DNA of 61,687 nt from Promethearchaeota archaeon (GCA_016839745.1 JAEOTS010000028.1:1-61687), one strand, 5' to 3'; shown: positions 1 through 10,021, numbered from the stretch's first letter. Translations and numbers: made by a program. The notes: generated by a model from the sequence alone, not told the origin.

Positions 1-273
1 AGCGGGATATCTTATAAGCTCGTGAATTGTAGGAATTGCTTGTTTACGAATTGGGTCGTATGGATCGTGGGGATCGATTAAGGATAAGTAATAAGGGGTG
101 ATAGCCATTCTCATCTTTTCCATAATATTAGGATCATCTTCCTCTTTTGTTAAAGGAATGAATTCTTTTAGTTCTTCGAGAGTAATAATTCTATTTCTAA
201 ATTGCCATCTCCAGTTATTCCAATCCTCGTCAGATATTTTCCCAAATAACTCCTTTCGTCTATTTACTTTCAT
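1..273 (-). CDS. kamA: Lysine 2,3-aminomutase, N-terminal part (cut by window start)
   Basis: The first 91 residues are present; the rest lies before the window. The translation starts MKVNRRKELF and carries the family's N-terminal landmarks: DWNNWRWQFRNRI, TPYYLSLIDP and DPIRKQAIP. KamA is a radical-SAM, PLP-dependent enzyme that turns L-lysine into L-beta-lysine. The radical SAM cysteines would lie downstream and cannot be seen. The ATG is at 273, with a 170-base gap to the divergent gene at 447. It is the first step of the 3,5-diaminohexanoate lysine fermentation route, and two later enzymes of that route (kdd, kce) are in this window. A glutamate 2,3-aminomutase is a possible alternative because the specificity residues are not visible. 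Confidence 0.85.
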   Translation of the reverse strand, partial: MKVNRRKELFGKISDEDWNNWRWQFRNRIITLEELKEFIPLTKEEDDPNIMEKMRMAITPYYLSLIDPHDPYDPIRKQAIPTIHELIRYPA

Positions 274-446
274 GATAGTTACCAGAAATCATAATTTACT
301 ATTGTAACTAATTTTTTTTATTTGTTAAAGGTTAGGAGTTTGAATGAGAAATATTAAAAGATCCATGGTCGTCTCACAAATTTTAATTTAAACTAAAGTT
401 TAATACATTTAATATCTCTTACTAAAAAGTTCTTGATTTGATTGAC

Positions 447-1547
447 ATGGACGTACATGAGCGTATACTAAAATCACTAAAGCATGAAGAACCTGACCGT
501 GTTCCCACCTTAGCACAAGTCTTTGAATACCCGTTCACTAAAAAAGTAGCAAATCACATGGGGATTGATAAAAATTCAAAAAGTCCTCTTTCAAAGGATT
601 TTATGTATGAAGCAGCACTTCACATGGGATTTGATTCGATATGGTATCACTACGATCGAATAAGAACCCACTCTCATAAGAAACCCGAAGTTCCAGAGGA
701 AATTTTAAAGAAATATGACATTAAATCCTATACTGAATGGGCACAATATTACGACGGTGAGTGGTATCGAGATGGCGTTTTAAAGACACCAGAATTACTT
801 AAAGAATGGATCTCTTACATAAATACATGGGAACCCGCAGGTGAGATTCATTTTAAATCTTTTAAAAAAATATGGGAAAAATATCTTCAAAAAGGTCTAG
901 TTACAATTCCTACTGGAGGCTCTGTAGCGTTTGCGACTTGGGCAATGATAGGGATCAATCGATTTGCATACATGGTACGAAAACACTTCAATTTAGTTAA
1001 GGAACTTGCTAAAGCTTTAGGGAGAATTACAAAAGAATTACAGAACTGTCTTTTTGAAAAGGGAATTGATTTGGTCTTCATCTGCGACGACTGGGCACTA
1101 AAGGGAAGCACAATTTATAACCCTAAGCATTGGAATGAGATCATAACTCCAGTTTACACAGACCTGGCTAATAATGCTCATAAACACGATGCAAAATTAC
1201 TTATTCACTCCGATGGAGATGTTTCAGGAACTATACCATACCTAATTAATGCTGGAATAGATGGAATCGATCCTTTAGAATACGAGTCGGGTTTGAGGCT
1301 AAAACCACTCAAAGAAGAATTTGGGAAGGAAATTTGTTTAATTGGTAATATTTCCGCCACTTATGAATTAACGTACGGAACTACAAGATCAACAATAAAA
1401 GCGACTAAACAAGCTCTACAAGATGCTGCGGAAGGTGGAGGATACATTATAGGCGCCGGTTCAGATATTTTAGGCACTTGTAAATATGAAAATGTTAAGG
1501 CAATGATTGACACCGTTAAGAAATATGGATCATATCCTATTGGATGA
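447..1547 (+). CDS. Uroporphyrinogen decarboxylase-like (URO-D/MtaA family) protein
   Basis: About 366 residues, a normal length for the URO-D superfamily. It has the N-terminal signature ERILKSLKHEEPDRVP, a central HSDGDV segment, GIDGIDPLE, LIGNIS and a C-terminal GGYIIGAGSDI. In archaea such proteins usually act as methylcobamide:thiol methyltransferases rather than in haem synthesis. In MtaA/MtbA the zinc is held by an HxC...C pattern; here the matching places read HSD and GSD, so that zinc site looks absent and the substrate cannot be named. A TTG nine bases upstream is possible, but the ATG gives the usual family N-terminus. The neighbouring Fe-S protein at 2794 also belongs to a corrinoid-linked family. 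Confidence 0.8.
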   Translation: MDVHERILKSLKHEEPDRVPTLAQVFEYPFTKKVANHMGIDKNSKSPLSKDFMYEAALHMGFDSIWYHYDRIRTHSHKKPEVPEEILKKYDIKSYTEWAQYYDGEWYRDGVLKTPELLKEWISYINTWEPAGEIHFKSFKKIWEKYLQKGLVTIPTGGSVAFATWAMIGINRFAYMVRKHFNLVKELAKALGRITKELQNCLFEKGIDLVFICDDWALKGSTIYNPKHWNEIITPVYTDLANNAHKHDAKLLIHSDGDVSGTIPYLINAGIDGIDPLEYESGLRLKPLKEEFGKEICLIGNISATYELTYGTTRSTIKATKQALQDAAEGGGYIIGAGSDILGTCKYENVKAMIDTVKKYGSYPIG

Positions 1548-1602
1548 TTACCTGAAAAATAATTATTAAAAAAAAAACTGTTTATACTGCTATGTATCAC
1601 TA

Positions 1603-2112
1603 TTAAATTGGTTCAGCATCTATCAAGATTGCAGCTAAAAGAGCCGGTTTGGAGCCTTTATTTACCCATGCATGATTCGTACCGCGTTGAATTACAACAT
1701 CGAATGGTTTTAATTCCACTTCTTCCTCATCCAAAAATAGAGTAACTTCCCCTTTAAGTAAGATAATATAATCAACAGTTTTAGTTTTATGCATACCTGG
1801 GTGCTTAGAAGTATCTGGGCGACAATGGGAAGCATCCATTGCGGCAAATCCGGCGGCATATTCTTTTTCTACATCCTCAGCTGATTTAGAGGGATCTTCA
1901 GGATACACCACGAAGAAAGCAAATTTAGAACCATTTGCGGGGGGCTCAAGTCTTATCCCCAACTTCGCTGCATCATTACTATGCTTATTATCGGCTGGGG
2001 AATTATCAGTAGCCCACATGTACACTTCCTCATAAGGAGAACCATCATAAGCTACAACTGATTTGCCTTCTTCATTATGACCTGTGATTATTCTTCTTAA
2101 CTTTTTTTCCAA
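1603..2112 (-). CDS. Cupin domain protein
   Basis: 169 residues with one cupin barrel in the C-terminal half. Cupin motif 1 is partly degenerate (PGMHKTKTVDYIILLKGEV: one His kept, the second metal His replaced), while motif 2 is clear (FDVVIQRGTNHAWVNKG). The first 90 residues are a conserved-looking extension. Translation probably starts at a TTG preceded by GGAGGAGG about ten bases upstream, which is the only good ribosome site here. Small cupins of this kind bind metals or small carbonyl compounds; the substrate is unknown. The next gene upstream on the same strand, 116 bases away, is a MarR regulator, so the two may be linked in regulation. Confidence 0.75.
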   Translation of the reverse strand: MEKKLRRIITGHNEEGKSVVAYDGSPYEEVYMWATDNSPADNKHSNDAAKLGIRLEPPANGSKFAFFVVYPEDPSKSAEDVEKEYAAGFAAMDASHCRPDTSKHPGMHKTKTVDYIILLKGEVTLFLDEEEVELKPFDVVIQRGTNHAWVNKGSKPALLAAILIDAEPI

Positions 2113-2228
2113 TCTATATCTAACCTCCTCCTAATATATATTCATTCAATTCTGAAATTTTTTAATTAGTTAATTTGAGTGTTTTTCCTCGAAAATTCTT
2201 CTAAGAGTATCAGATTCTCACAATAGAT

Positions 2229-2741
2229 CTAATGTAAATTATTCTTCATTTCTTTACTTTTTAACATTATTTTTTCTAAAATTTTGAAAAATATATTTAA
2301 CTCACTTTCCTCAAATTCCTTCATCATTAAATCAACACCCATTAATTTCCTTTGCAAGAAAGCTGAATGCAATTCCTTTCCTTCATCGCTTAAAGTTATC
2401 CTAATTAATCTACGATCATCATCCGAATTACTTCTTATTATTAGACCAAGTTTCTCAAGTTTATCAACTCTTCTTGTTGCTGTACTAGGAATGACATTAA
2501 GATACTGAATGATATCTTTCATAAAGCAATCTTCCCGTGACCCAATAAAACTAATAAGAAATATTCCCGATCCAACATCTTTTCCTTTGTAGGTAAAATT
2601 TTCGATTCCCTGGGTAAATTGTTGAATAAAACGTGAGAAAATTTCAATGAATCTTTCTTTATCTGTTCTCATTAAATAGTAAATAATATTTCTAGTAGAT
2701 AAATCTTTCCCAAATTGCAATACTTGCATATATGCAAACAT
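2229..2741 (-). CDS. MarR-family transcriptional regulator
   Basis: 170 residues. A winged helix spans about residues 70-125: recognition helix around IPSTATRRVDKLEKLGLI and a classical MarR wing SDDDRRLIRITLSDEG at 107-121. The flanking long helices would form the dimer interface. MarR proteins repress genes and are released by aromatic or oxidised ligands. It lies next to the divergent Fe-S protein at 2794 (52-base gap) and upstream of the cupin on its own strand, so either is a plausible target; that is inference. Two further Met codons, at residues 5 and 24, are alternative starts. Confidence 0.85.
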   Translation of the reverse strand: MFAYMQVLQFGKDLSTRNIIYYLMRTDKERFIEIFSRFIQQFTQGIENFTYKGKDVGSGIFLISFIGSREDCFMKDIIQYLNVIPSTATRRVDKLEKLGLIIRSNSDDDRRLIRITLSDEGKELHSAFLQRKLMGVDLMMKEFEESELNIFFKILEKIMLKSKEMKNNLH

Positions 2742-2793
2742 TTTTATAATCGTTTTAATTCAATAATATTAATTAAACCGATTTCTCAACAAA

Positions 2794-3879
2794 ATGAAAG
2801 CTAGTCAAAATAACGAAAATATAGATATTGAATCTGATGGCAGTGGATATAGGCTACAGGGAAAGGGAGAAAAAGAGTTTTTAAATAAGTGCAGGTCTTT
2901 TCCAGATCTAGTAATAACATCTCATCCAAATTCCCTTCAAGAGGGTTTTGAATACTTTTTTCAAAAATTAGGTGCAAAAAGTCCGATGCAAATGAGAGGA
3001 AGGTCTGGAAGTCTTCGGTTCGTTATTGTATTTGCAAAGTATGGGCGCAAGCTAATGAAGGGAAGGAAAAAATCATATAAAGATATTGAGCCTTATATTT
3101 TGGATTTAGAACAAAACGGAAAATATACTACTAAATCTGAGGGACCAGAACTACTGAAAACATATCCGAATAAAAATTTATGGTCAGAGCTTCTAGATTA
3201 TGCTAAAAATAAATGGAATATTATTAAAATTGGTTTTACGGAATTACCTTCAGAGCTGATTTTTAGAAATAAAATGGTTTTATTTCGGCATGCTCTCGTT
3301 TTTATGCAAGAAATGAAAAAGGATAAAATCGATAAAGCTCCAGGAAAGGAAGCAGGTGATGAAACGATGCGTATTTATGCCGAATTGGGAGAAGCTGTTG
3401 CAGATATTGCAGAATGGCTTCGATCGAAAGGTATAAGATCTCAAGCAGTAAATCCATTAGGGGGTTTAGTTTGTACACCGCCCCTCGCTGGAAAAGCGGG
3501 TATGGGGGGACAAGGAAAACAAGGATGTTTAATTACACCTGAGTTTGGTCCAAGGCAGCGTTTAGCACCGATCTTTATTGAAGAAAAACTATTTGAATAC
3601 ACAGATAATAATGAGCATGAATGGATCGAACAATATTGCAGAACATGCGGAAATTGCCAAAAAAATTGTCCCGCTAAAGCTATATATGATGAAAAAGTGA
3701 TATCTATTGAAAATTTGCCTGGAATTGGAGCAATGAGAACATGTATTGATAAGGATAAATGTTTTCCATATTTCGGAAAAACAATGGGATGTTCAATTTG
3801 CATTAAAGTATGTCCATTTTCAAATGGTCCAAAGACTTATGAAAAACTGAAAAATTTAATTACTCAAAAAGAAAACTAA
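2794..3879 (+). CDS. Reductive dehalogenase/QueG-like double [4Fe-4S] protein
   Basis: 361 residues. The C-terminus has two ferredoxin-type cluster motifs: C282-x2-C285-x2-C288-x3-C292-P and C333-x2-C336-x3-C340-P with a further Cys at 317 or 323. Before them come GKAGMGGQGKQGCLITPEFGPRQRL, shaped like the cobalamin-binding segment of RdhA and epoxyqueuosine reductase (GELGRNGLLITPEYGPRVRL-type). No Tat signal or membrane segment is visible, so it is a soluble cytosolic protein. Residues 1-100 are not recognised. A corrinoid cofactor is inferred from the family. It could reduce a halogenated compound, act on a queuosine-like base, or serve as a redox partner for corrinoid methyltransferases such as the neighbour at 447. 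Confidence 0.7.
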   Translation: MKASQNNENIDIESDGSGYRLQGKGEKEFLNKCRSFPDLVITSHPNSLQEGFEYFFQKLGAKSPMQMRGRSGSLRFVIVFAKYGRKLMKGRKKSYKDIEPYILDLEQNGKYTTKSEGPELLKTYPNKNLWSELLDYAKNKWNIIKIGFTELPSELIFRNKMVLFRHALVFMQEMKKDKIDKAPGKEAGDETMRIYAELGEAVADIAEWLRSKGIRSQAVNPLGGLVCTPPLAGKAGMGGQGKQGCLITPEFGPRQRLAPIFIEEKLFEYTDNNEHEWIEQYCRTCGNCQKNCPAKAIYDEKVISIENLPGIGAMRTCIDKDKCFPYFGKTMGCSICIKVCPFSNGPKTYEKLKNLITQKEN

Positions 3880-4028
3880 TCCTCTTTTTTTTGCTTAAAT
3901 GGTGACTTTATTAGTAGTATGACTTTACCCCTCTAAAAAATTCTCTTAAATATATTTTTCTTCAAAGATTTTCCTTAATTCTTTTGATTCCCGCAATAAT
4001 AATATATTTATACACAAAAAAAAAAGGA

Positions 4029-7000
4029 TTATTTTGATTTTTTATAAAATCTATTATATTTTTTGATAAAGAGTATTATAAAAGCTGCAATTATACCAAT
4101 CATCACTAGTAGATTGAAACTTGGTATTCCAGGAGGGGGTGGAACTGAGGGGGCACTATCTTCGACTGTAATTTTTATTGTAGCAGAGCAGTAATTACCA
4201 TAGGGATCGTATGCTCGTAATTCTATCCAGTATTCACCTACTGATAATGGAACCACATTGATGATCAGGCCAGTGTTATCAATCTGAAAATTAGTCGTGT
4301 CATTTACCCAGAAATTGTCAATTAACGACAAATCTTCCGCGCCCACACCGTAAGCAAACTGGTCGCCATACTCTACAACTTGATCAGTTGGCGTTGAATA
4401 CCAAGTTGGAGGCGTTGTATCCTCAACCGTAGCTTTTATTGTGTAAGTACAGTAGTTATTATAAGGGTCGTAAGCTCTCACTTCTATCCCGTATTCACCT
4501 ACTGACAATGTAACTACGCTGTAAATATTGCCATTGCTTTCAATCTGAAAATTCGTCGTGTCATTTATCCAATAGTGGTCTATTCCCGAAAGATCTGACG
4601 CATCCACACCGCAAGCAACCGGGTCGCCACACTCTACTACCTGATCAGTTGGCGTAGAATCCCAGGTTGGATCTGTAGTATCCTCATTTACGATTTTGAT
4701 TGTAGCAGAGCAGTAGAAACTTCCTGGATTGTATGCTCGTATCTCTATCCAGTATTCACCTACTGACAACGAAACCACATTGGTGATCAAGCCATTACTA
4801 TCAATCTGAAAATTCGTTGTGTCATTTATCCAATAGTGGTCAATTCCAGAAGGATCCGATGCATTTACATCGTACGAGAACGGATCACCATACTCTATAA
4901 CATGATCAGTTGGTGCGAAATCCCAAGTTGGTGCAGTAGTATCCTCAACCGTGATTTTGATTGTAGCAGAGCAATAAAAATTTCCTGGATCGTATGCGCG
5001 TATCTCTATCCAGTATTCGCCTACTGACAACGAAACCGCATTGGTGATCAGACCATTACTATCAACTTGAAAGTTTGTCGTATCGTTTACCCAATAGTGG
5101 TCAATTCCAGAAAGATCTGAAGCATCCACATCGTACGAAAAGGGATCGCCGAGTTCTAAGACCTGATCGGTCGGTGTGGAATCCCAAGTTGGCGTCGTAG
5201 TGTCCTCAACCGTGACTTTGATTGTAGCAGAGCAATATAAACTTCCTGGATCGTATGCGCGGATTTCTATCCAATATTCACCTACTGACAGCGAAATTGC
5301 GTTAGTAATCAAGCCATTGCTATCGATCTGAAAATTAATCGTATCGTCCACCCAATAATGATCAATACCAGAAAGATCTGACGCGTCTACATCGTACGAA
5401 AACGGATCACCATACTCTACAACCTGATCAGTCGGTGTAGAATCCCAAGTTGGCGTCGTAGTGTCCTCAACCGTGACTTTGATTATAGCAGAGCAATACA
5501 AACTTCCTGGATCGTATGCGCGTATTTCTATCCAATATTCACCTATTGACAGCGAAATTGCGTTAGTAATCAAGCCATTACTATCGATCTGGAAATTTGT
5601 CGTGTCGTTTACCCAATAGTGATCAATTCCCGAAGAATCTGACGCGTCTACATCGTACGAAAACGGATCTCCAAACTCTACAACCTGATCGGTTGGTGTT
5701 GAATCCCAAGTAGGGGGATCTGAACCAATGGTTGTAAAAGACCAGGTGGGAGATATTGTATTCATCCAAGTGTCGTCGGCAATTGCGTACCAAGAATATA
5801 ATGTGCCCCCAAGTAAACCAGACCAAGTAATTGAAGCTGTTCCGCCACTGGAAACTCCTAAATCTGTTCCAATTAAATGATTATTTGAGGTATCATAAAA
5901 AGAAACATCCATTGGATCTCCGTCAACATCAACAACATCCACACTAAGCGTTGGATCTGGACTCACATTAGTATCGTCATTTACGGGATTAGGATTACTT
6001 GGGGCGTTTGGGGCGTTCCAAGTTCCAGATTGTCCTGGATTTAGAGAACCAATTGATCCAGAGGCACTAATAGCCCAATCTGAAGCTCTATCAGTATCGT
6101 AATCGTTAATCCTATAAGCGTAATCACTAGTCGTTAGTAATGGGGCATCTTGTATCCATCCAACGCTATATGGAGGTGTTAATACAAAATCACTTGTTTG
6201 AAACCAGTCTTGATTTGTTGTTTCCTTATTATATAATCCGACAGCAAATCTGAAATTTCCGAAATTTAAGTTTCCTCCTGTATATAAAGCAGTATCAGAA
6301 TTAGTACCAGTACTTTCATAAATTGTCGCTACATAGTTACTTCGAAATATCCAACCAAGAGGAAAGTAATATGTGCTATACAAATTTTCACCCGCATAAC
6401 ATTCGACATACCATCCAGTCATATCTCGATCTGGTCCAAAATTATATAACTCAATAGCATCAGGAGCGCCTGAATTGATTTCATTAATTATTATAGGAGA
6501 TCTTGAATATTCGCTATCAGCTCTAGTTGTAAAATCCCATACTGGAGATTGGAGGGTGTAAATTCCATCAGTAACATTAGCGTACCAGGTATAAGTTGTA
6601 TCCCTTGATAAACCAGACCAAAAAATGGATGAAGTTCTTCGGTTAGAAACATTATTAACAGTACCTATTAAACTGTCATCAAGAGCATTATAGAACGAAA
6701 CATTCATGATATCTCCATTAGGATCGAAAGCATCAACACTCAACTGCGCATTTGTACTTATTCCAGTAGATTCATCTGATGGTTTTGGATTGTATGGTTC
6801 AGATGGTGCATCAGATTCTATTAACGAAAGGTGTGGATCTCCAAAAATATGGAATAGTTCAAAGGTATTTTTAGTTTTTGCGGGATATAGTATAGATCCC
6901 CATGGGTAGACAGTGCCTTCAGAACCTACACCTCCCGTGAGAACATACTTATCAAACATAAACATTTTGCCGAAATTTAGAACAGTACCTAATTCGGAAG

Positions 7001-8774
7001 AATGTCCATATCTATTAGTGTAACTAGAAAAATAATCAGGCCATATTGCTGCAATTAATCCCCTATTTAATTCGTCATTGAATCCACTCCAACTACTCCG
7101 CGTAGCTCCAATATATGCAACTGCTCCTTTATTGTTGGCTTTAAGTATCGTTTCTGCTAAACTATCAGCAGTCTCATCAAAATGACCAGTTTGGCAATCA
7201 ACAGAAAACACTACAGGATAGTTATCTACATTACTTAACGAAGAAACATGAGAAGTGTAAAACTCTGGACGTTGCCAGCCATCAGCAATCCCGTGATCTC
7301 TATGATTAACGAAAAATGTACCCGCATTAATATAATTTATAATATCTGTTGTGTCTTGAGCAACAGGAGCACCATCTGGAGCATAAACAGTATTGCAAGT
7401 ATAACCTTCCCCCTCTAAAAATGTTCTGATCGATTCACTTGTATCTACAAAATAACGACCTGCTTGATCATAGGCTGAGAGTAATATTTTCTGGCGCCAT
7501 GCATCTGCTGGATTAAAATTATTAACCCAATTCAGGTTTTTAGCAATAACACTATCTAATTCAACGTCAGTTCGGACGGGAAGCCTCCCGTATAAGAGAT
7601 CTGGAAAAAAATCTTCCCCATCAACTGTTGCATAGTATAGATCAGTAGGTAGTGTACCAGCCTCATTATAAGGTGAATATTTTGTTGGTAGTAGATTTGA
7701 ATCACCTACTAATAGTAAATATGTTGGAGGAATATCCCATGTATCATATGCATTCTGTATATAAGTTTCAATTCCCGACACCGTTGACCCCGTTTCGGTA
7801 AAATTTGCTACTTTCGTTGTTAATCCTTGGTTTTCTTTACTATTTACAAATGGAATTAAGTTATCGCAAAACTGCTCTGGAGTAATTATAAGATAGTCTG
7901 CACCGTTACTGTTAGAATCAGTATCCTCTAATGTATTAATTGGATATTCATAATTTAAATATAAATTACCAAAAAAAGATTGAAAAGAGGAGGAATCAAG
8001 CCTATTGCTTAATCTTTGTTTTTCATTGTTATCTATATCTAGAGATTCAGAATTTGGATAATTTAATTCAATAATAATCTTTGTATAAACTCGGATTTTC
8101 TGAAGTAGGGGATTAAATTGTACCGGGCGTATTATTATAAGCCCAGTGTGATGACCCCGTATTATTCCAATGTCATGAATGCTAACCACATCTGAGGGAA
8201 AATAAGTATTTAATTGATAAACAGTAAGATTTTTTGAAAACTTTAGATTTGCATCATTATCCTGTATATCTAAAGGAATTTCTTGAGCAGGAAAGATATT
8301 ATATCCACATTCTTCATAAAAAACTGACTCTGTTATTTGTAATTCAGGTTGAACCCCAGATGGTAGTTCTAAATATATCCCTTTCGTAGGAAGTTCCGGG
8401 TGACCAATATCAGAGATATGACCACCATCAGTAATACTCATTTTCTGATAAGTTTCGCCATCATCTGCTACCAGATTTTCAACAAATATATCAGATATAC
8501 ATACTTCTATTTTAATTCCGTTCTCATTTGATTCTAATAAGTTTACATCATTTTCGATGGGAGAAGTTTGATCATCCAATACGCAAAGATCTTCCTTAGT
8601 ATAATCACTAAAATGATTTGTCTTAGTCAATACGACATCATCTTGGTTTAAATGGGATAGATTATTAGTAGAAATACATATCGAAGTTAGGCATAGTGTA
8701 AACAAAAACAGTGTCAAAACAGTATTTACTCTAAAAAAATGATTCTTCTTTATTTGTATTCGTGTAAACCTCAT
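4029..8774 (-). CDS. Gingipain-type (C25) surface peptidase with lamin-tail domain and six Ig-like repeats
   Basis: 1581 residues. It has an N-terminal signal peptide (hydrophobic stretch about 17-36), then a propeptide. A C25 peptidase domain follows (about 290-650) with catalytic His494 in NHRDHG and Cys527 in VDCQTGHFD. Next come an Fn3-like module, a lamin-tail-like module (INEINSGAPDAIELYNFGP), a second Fn3-like module, and six 87-residue beta repeats, each with an NDT glycosylation sequon or a close variant. The C-terminus has PSFNLLVMIGIIAAFIILFI followed by KKYNRFYKKSK, a membrane anchor or sorting tail. It should be exported and displayed outside the cell, where it cleaves proteins. 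No partner gene is adjacent. Gene calling is firm; the domain borders are approximate. Confidence 0.9.
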   Translation of the reverse strand: MRFTRIQIKKNHFFRVNTVLTLFLFTLCLTSICISTNNLSHLNQDDVVLTKTNHFSDYTKEDLCVLDDQTSPIENDVNLLESNENGIKIEVCISDIFVENLVADDGETYQKMSITDGGHISDIGHPELPTKGIYLELPSGVQPELQITESVFYEECGYNIFPAQEIPLDIQDNDANLKFSKNLTVYQLNTYFPSDVVSIHDIGIIRGHHTGLIIIRPVQFNPLLQKIRVYTKIIIELNYPNSESLDIDNNEKQRLSNRLDSSSFQSFFGNLYLNYEYPINTLEDTDSNSNGADYLIITPEQFCDNLIPFVNSKENQGLTTKVANFTETGSTVSGIETYIQNAYDTWDIPPTYLLLVGDSNLLPTKYSPYNEAGTLPTDLYYATVDGEDFFPDLLYGRLPVRTDVELDSVIAKNLNWVNNFNPADAWRQKILLSAYDQAGRYFVDTSESIRTFLEGEGYTCNTVYAPDGAPVAQDTTDIINYINAGTFFVNHRDHGIADGWQRPEFYTSHVSSLSNVDNYPVVFSVDCQTGHFDETADSLAETILKANNKGAVAYIGATRSSWSGFNDELNRGLIAAIWPDYFSSYTNRYGHSSELGTVLNFGKMFMFDKYVLTGGVGSEGTVYPWGSILYPAKTKNTFELFHIFGDPHLSLIESDAPSEPYNPKPSDESTGISTNAQLSVDAFDPNGDIMNVSFYNALDDSLIGTVNNVSNRRTSSIFWSGLSRDTTYTWYANVTDGIYTLQSPVWDFTTRADSEYSRSPIIINEINSGAPDAIELYNFGPDRDMTGWYVECYAGENLYSTYYFPLGWIFRSNYVATIYESTGTNSDTALYTGGNLNFGNFRFAVGLYNKETTNQDWFQTSDFVLTPPYSVGWIQDAPLLTTSDYAYRINDYDTDRASDWAISASGSIGSLNPGQSGTWNAPNAPSNPNPVNDDTNVSPDPTLSVDVVDVDGDPMDVSFYDTSNNHLIGTDLGVSSGGTASITWSGLLGGTLYSWYAIADDTWMNTISPTWSFTTIGSDPPTWDSTPTDQVVEFGDPFSYDVDASDSSGIDHYWVNDTTNFQIDSNGLITNAISLSIGEYWIEIRAYDPGSLYCSAIIKVTVEDTTTPTWDSTPTDQVVEYGDPFSYDVDASDLSGIDHYWVDDTINFQIDSNGLITNAISLSVGEYWIEIRAYDPGSLYCSATIKVTVEDTTTPTWDSTPTDQVLELGDPFSYDVDASDLSGIDHYWVNDTTNFQVDSNGLITNAVSLSVGEYWIEIRAYDPGNFYCSATIKITVEDTTAPTWDFAPTDHVIEYGDPFSYDVNASDPSGIDHYWINDTTNFQIDSNGLITNVVSLSVGEYWIEIRAYNPGSFYCSATIKIVNEDTTDPTWDSTPTDQVVECGDPVACGVDASDLSGIDHYWINDTTNFQIESNGNIYSVVTLSVGEYGIEVRAYDPYNNYCTYTIKATVEDTTPPTWYSTPTDQVVEYGDQFAYGVGAEDLSLIDNFWVNDTTNFQIDNTGLIINVVPLSVGEYWIELRAYDPYGNYCSATIKITVEDSAPSVPPPPGIPSFNLLVMIGIIAAFIILFIKKYNRFYKKSK
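4149..5714 (-). repeat. Six tandem 261-bp coding repeats in the surface peptidase
   Basis: Six units of 87 codons, each opening with PTW and closing with VED, lie head to tail. Sites such as the codons for STPTDQVVE recur every 261 bases. Units 1 and 2 (the two nearest 5714) are almost identical in DNA, which points to recent duplication; units 5 and 6 have diverged most and lose residues such as the DPFSYDV motif. Each unit ends in a conserved YCS/YCT cysteine. The pattern is that of expandable stalk domains, not of a CRISPR. Confidence 0.95.
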
Positions 8775-8980
8775 TTAATATCAACACATTGTTATTAGAT
8801 TTTTTATTAGATTTCTCAAAAGAATAAAAAACTAGTATTATATTATGCTGTAATTATATTTAAGCATATCGACAAATATGTGAGATTAGAGTTATTTAAT
8901 TGCCAAAATTGTCAAGAAATTAAATCATAGTATTGCTAAATATAACCAATTATTGTAGGTCATTGTAATCTTGTTAGTTA

Positions 8981-10021
8981 TTATTTTACATACTTTTTTT
9001 CAAATATTTTCTTTAAAATATCAGATTCTCGAAGTAGATTTAGGGTAATCTGGTCATGATTTTTAGTATAACCATTTCCAATTATCATCGTGCAATCTTT
9101 TCCTACACCCTCAGCACCTAAAGCTGCTTTTGTAAAACTTGTGGCCATAGAGAAGAAATATACTATACCTTCATCTCTCACGGGAAGAATTGAAGATAAT
9201 TCCGAATTTGGGATACTTAGGCAATTAATTACAACATCCACTTCATTTCCATCATTAGCTTTGAGTGTTTCTTCTAAAACATTTGTAGGATTTAATACAT
9301 TGGCGATAATCGTTTTGTGGCAAAATTCAGTATCTCTAAGAAATTCAGCTCGAGTCTCGTTTCTAGCTTGCCCTATGACTTTTCCGCTTTCCCCAACCAT
9401 TTTTTTTGCCATATACGAACACATAAGTCCTGATTTGCCTGTTGCACCTAGAATTAATACTCTATCGCCTTCTTTCACTAGTTTCTTTACTTGCGCTGGA
9501 GCTCCAGCAACATCGAGTGCTGCTAACGCTAGAGTTGCTTCCATATCATCAGGCAATTTTGCGTAAATCCCGCTTTCAAAAAGGATAGCTTTTCCTTCAA
9601 TCTCAACACGATCGATATCTGGATTGATTTCTAAAATTTTTTCAATTTTGAGAGGAGTTAACGAAAGAGAAACTAACGAGGCAATTTTATCTCCTACATT
9701 TAATTCAATTTTATCGCGTAAGTCATTACCTATCTTTTCTACTTTACCTATCAGCATCCCGCCAGAACCTGTGACTGGATTTTGCATTTTTCCCCGTTCT
9801 TGAACAATTTCCAAAATTTTAGTTTTTATTTTCTCGACATCTCCTCCCGCTTCTTCCTTTAATTGAGTAAAACTTGCGGAATCGATGTTCAAATAATCTA
9901 CATCTATTAATATTTCGTTGTCGAATATGGTCGTATCATTCGATATCTTAAACGCGGGCTGAGGAAGAGTCCCTTTTGGCTCAATAACTCTGTGATTACC
10001 ATATTTTTTTCCTTTTACCAT
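8981..10021 (-). CDS. kdd: L-erythro-3,5-diaminohexanoate dehydrogenase
   Basis: 346 residues, the usual length. The N-terminus (GNHRVIEPKGTLPQPA, IDVDYLNIDSASFTQLKE) and PVTGSGGMLIG are close to characterised Kdd proteins. A Rossmann NAD-binding loop GATGKSG lies at 192-198. The enzyme oxidises 3,5-diaminohexanoate to 3-keto-5-aminohexanoate, the substrate of Kce, whose gene lies at 20336-21163. GGAG eight bases before the ATG is a good ribosome site. It is transcribed divergently from the histidine operon, with a 186-base shared upstream region. The 5,6-aminomutase genes (kamD, kamE) and the ammonia lyase are not in this window. Confidence 0.9.
   Translation of the reverse strand: MVKGKKYGNHRVIEPKGTLPQPAFKISNDTTIFDNEILIDVDYLNIDSASFTQLKEEAGGDVEKIKTKILEIVQERGKMQNPVTGSGGMLIGKVEKIGNDLRDKIELNVGDKIASLVSLSLTPLKIEKILEINPDIDRVEIEGKAILFESGIYAKLPDDMEATLALAALDVAGAPAQVKKLVKEGDRVLILGATGKSGLMCSYMAKKMVGESGKVIGQARNETRAEFLRDTEFCHKTIIANVLNPTNVLEETLKANDGNEVDVVINCLSIPNSELSSILPVRDEGIVYFFSMATSFTKAALGAEGVGKDCTMIIGNGYTKNHDQITLNLLRESDILKKIFEKKYVK

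Noticed and set aside
4149..5714. Regular 261-bp repeats as a CRISPR array
   Set aside because: The repeats are in frame, far longer than CRISPR repeats, have no unique spacers and encode protein domains.
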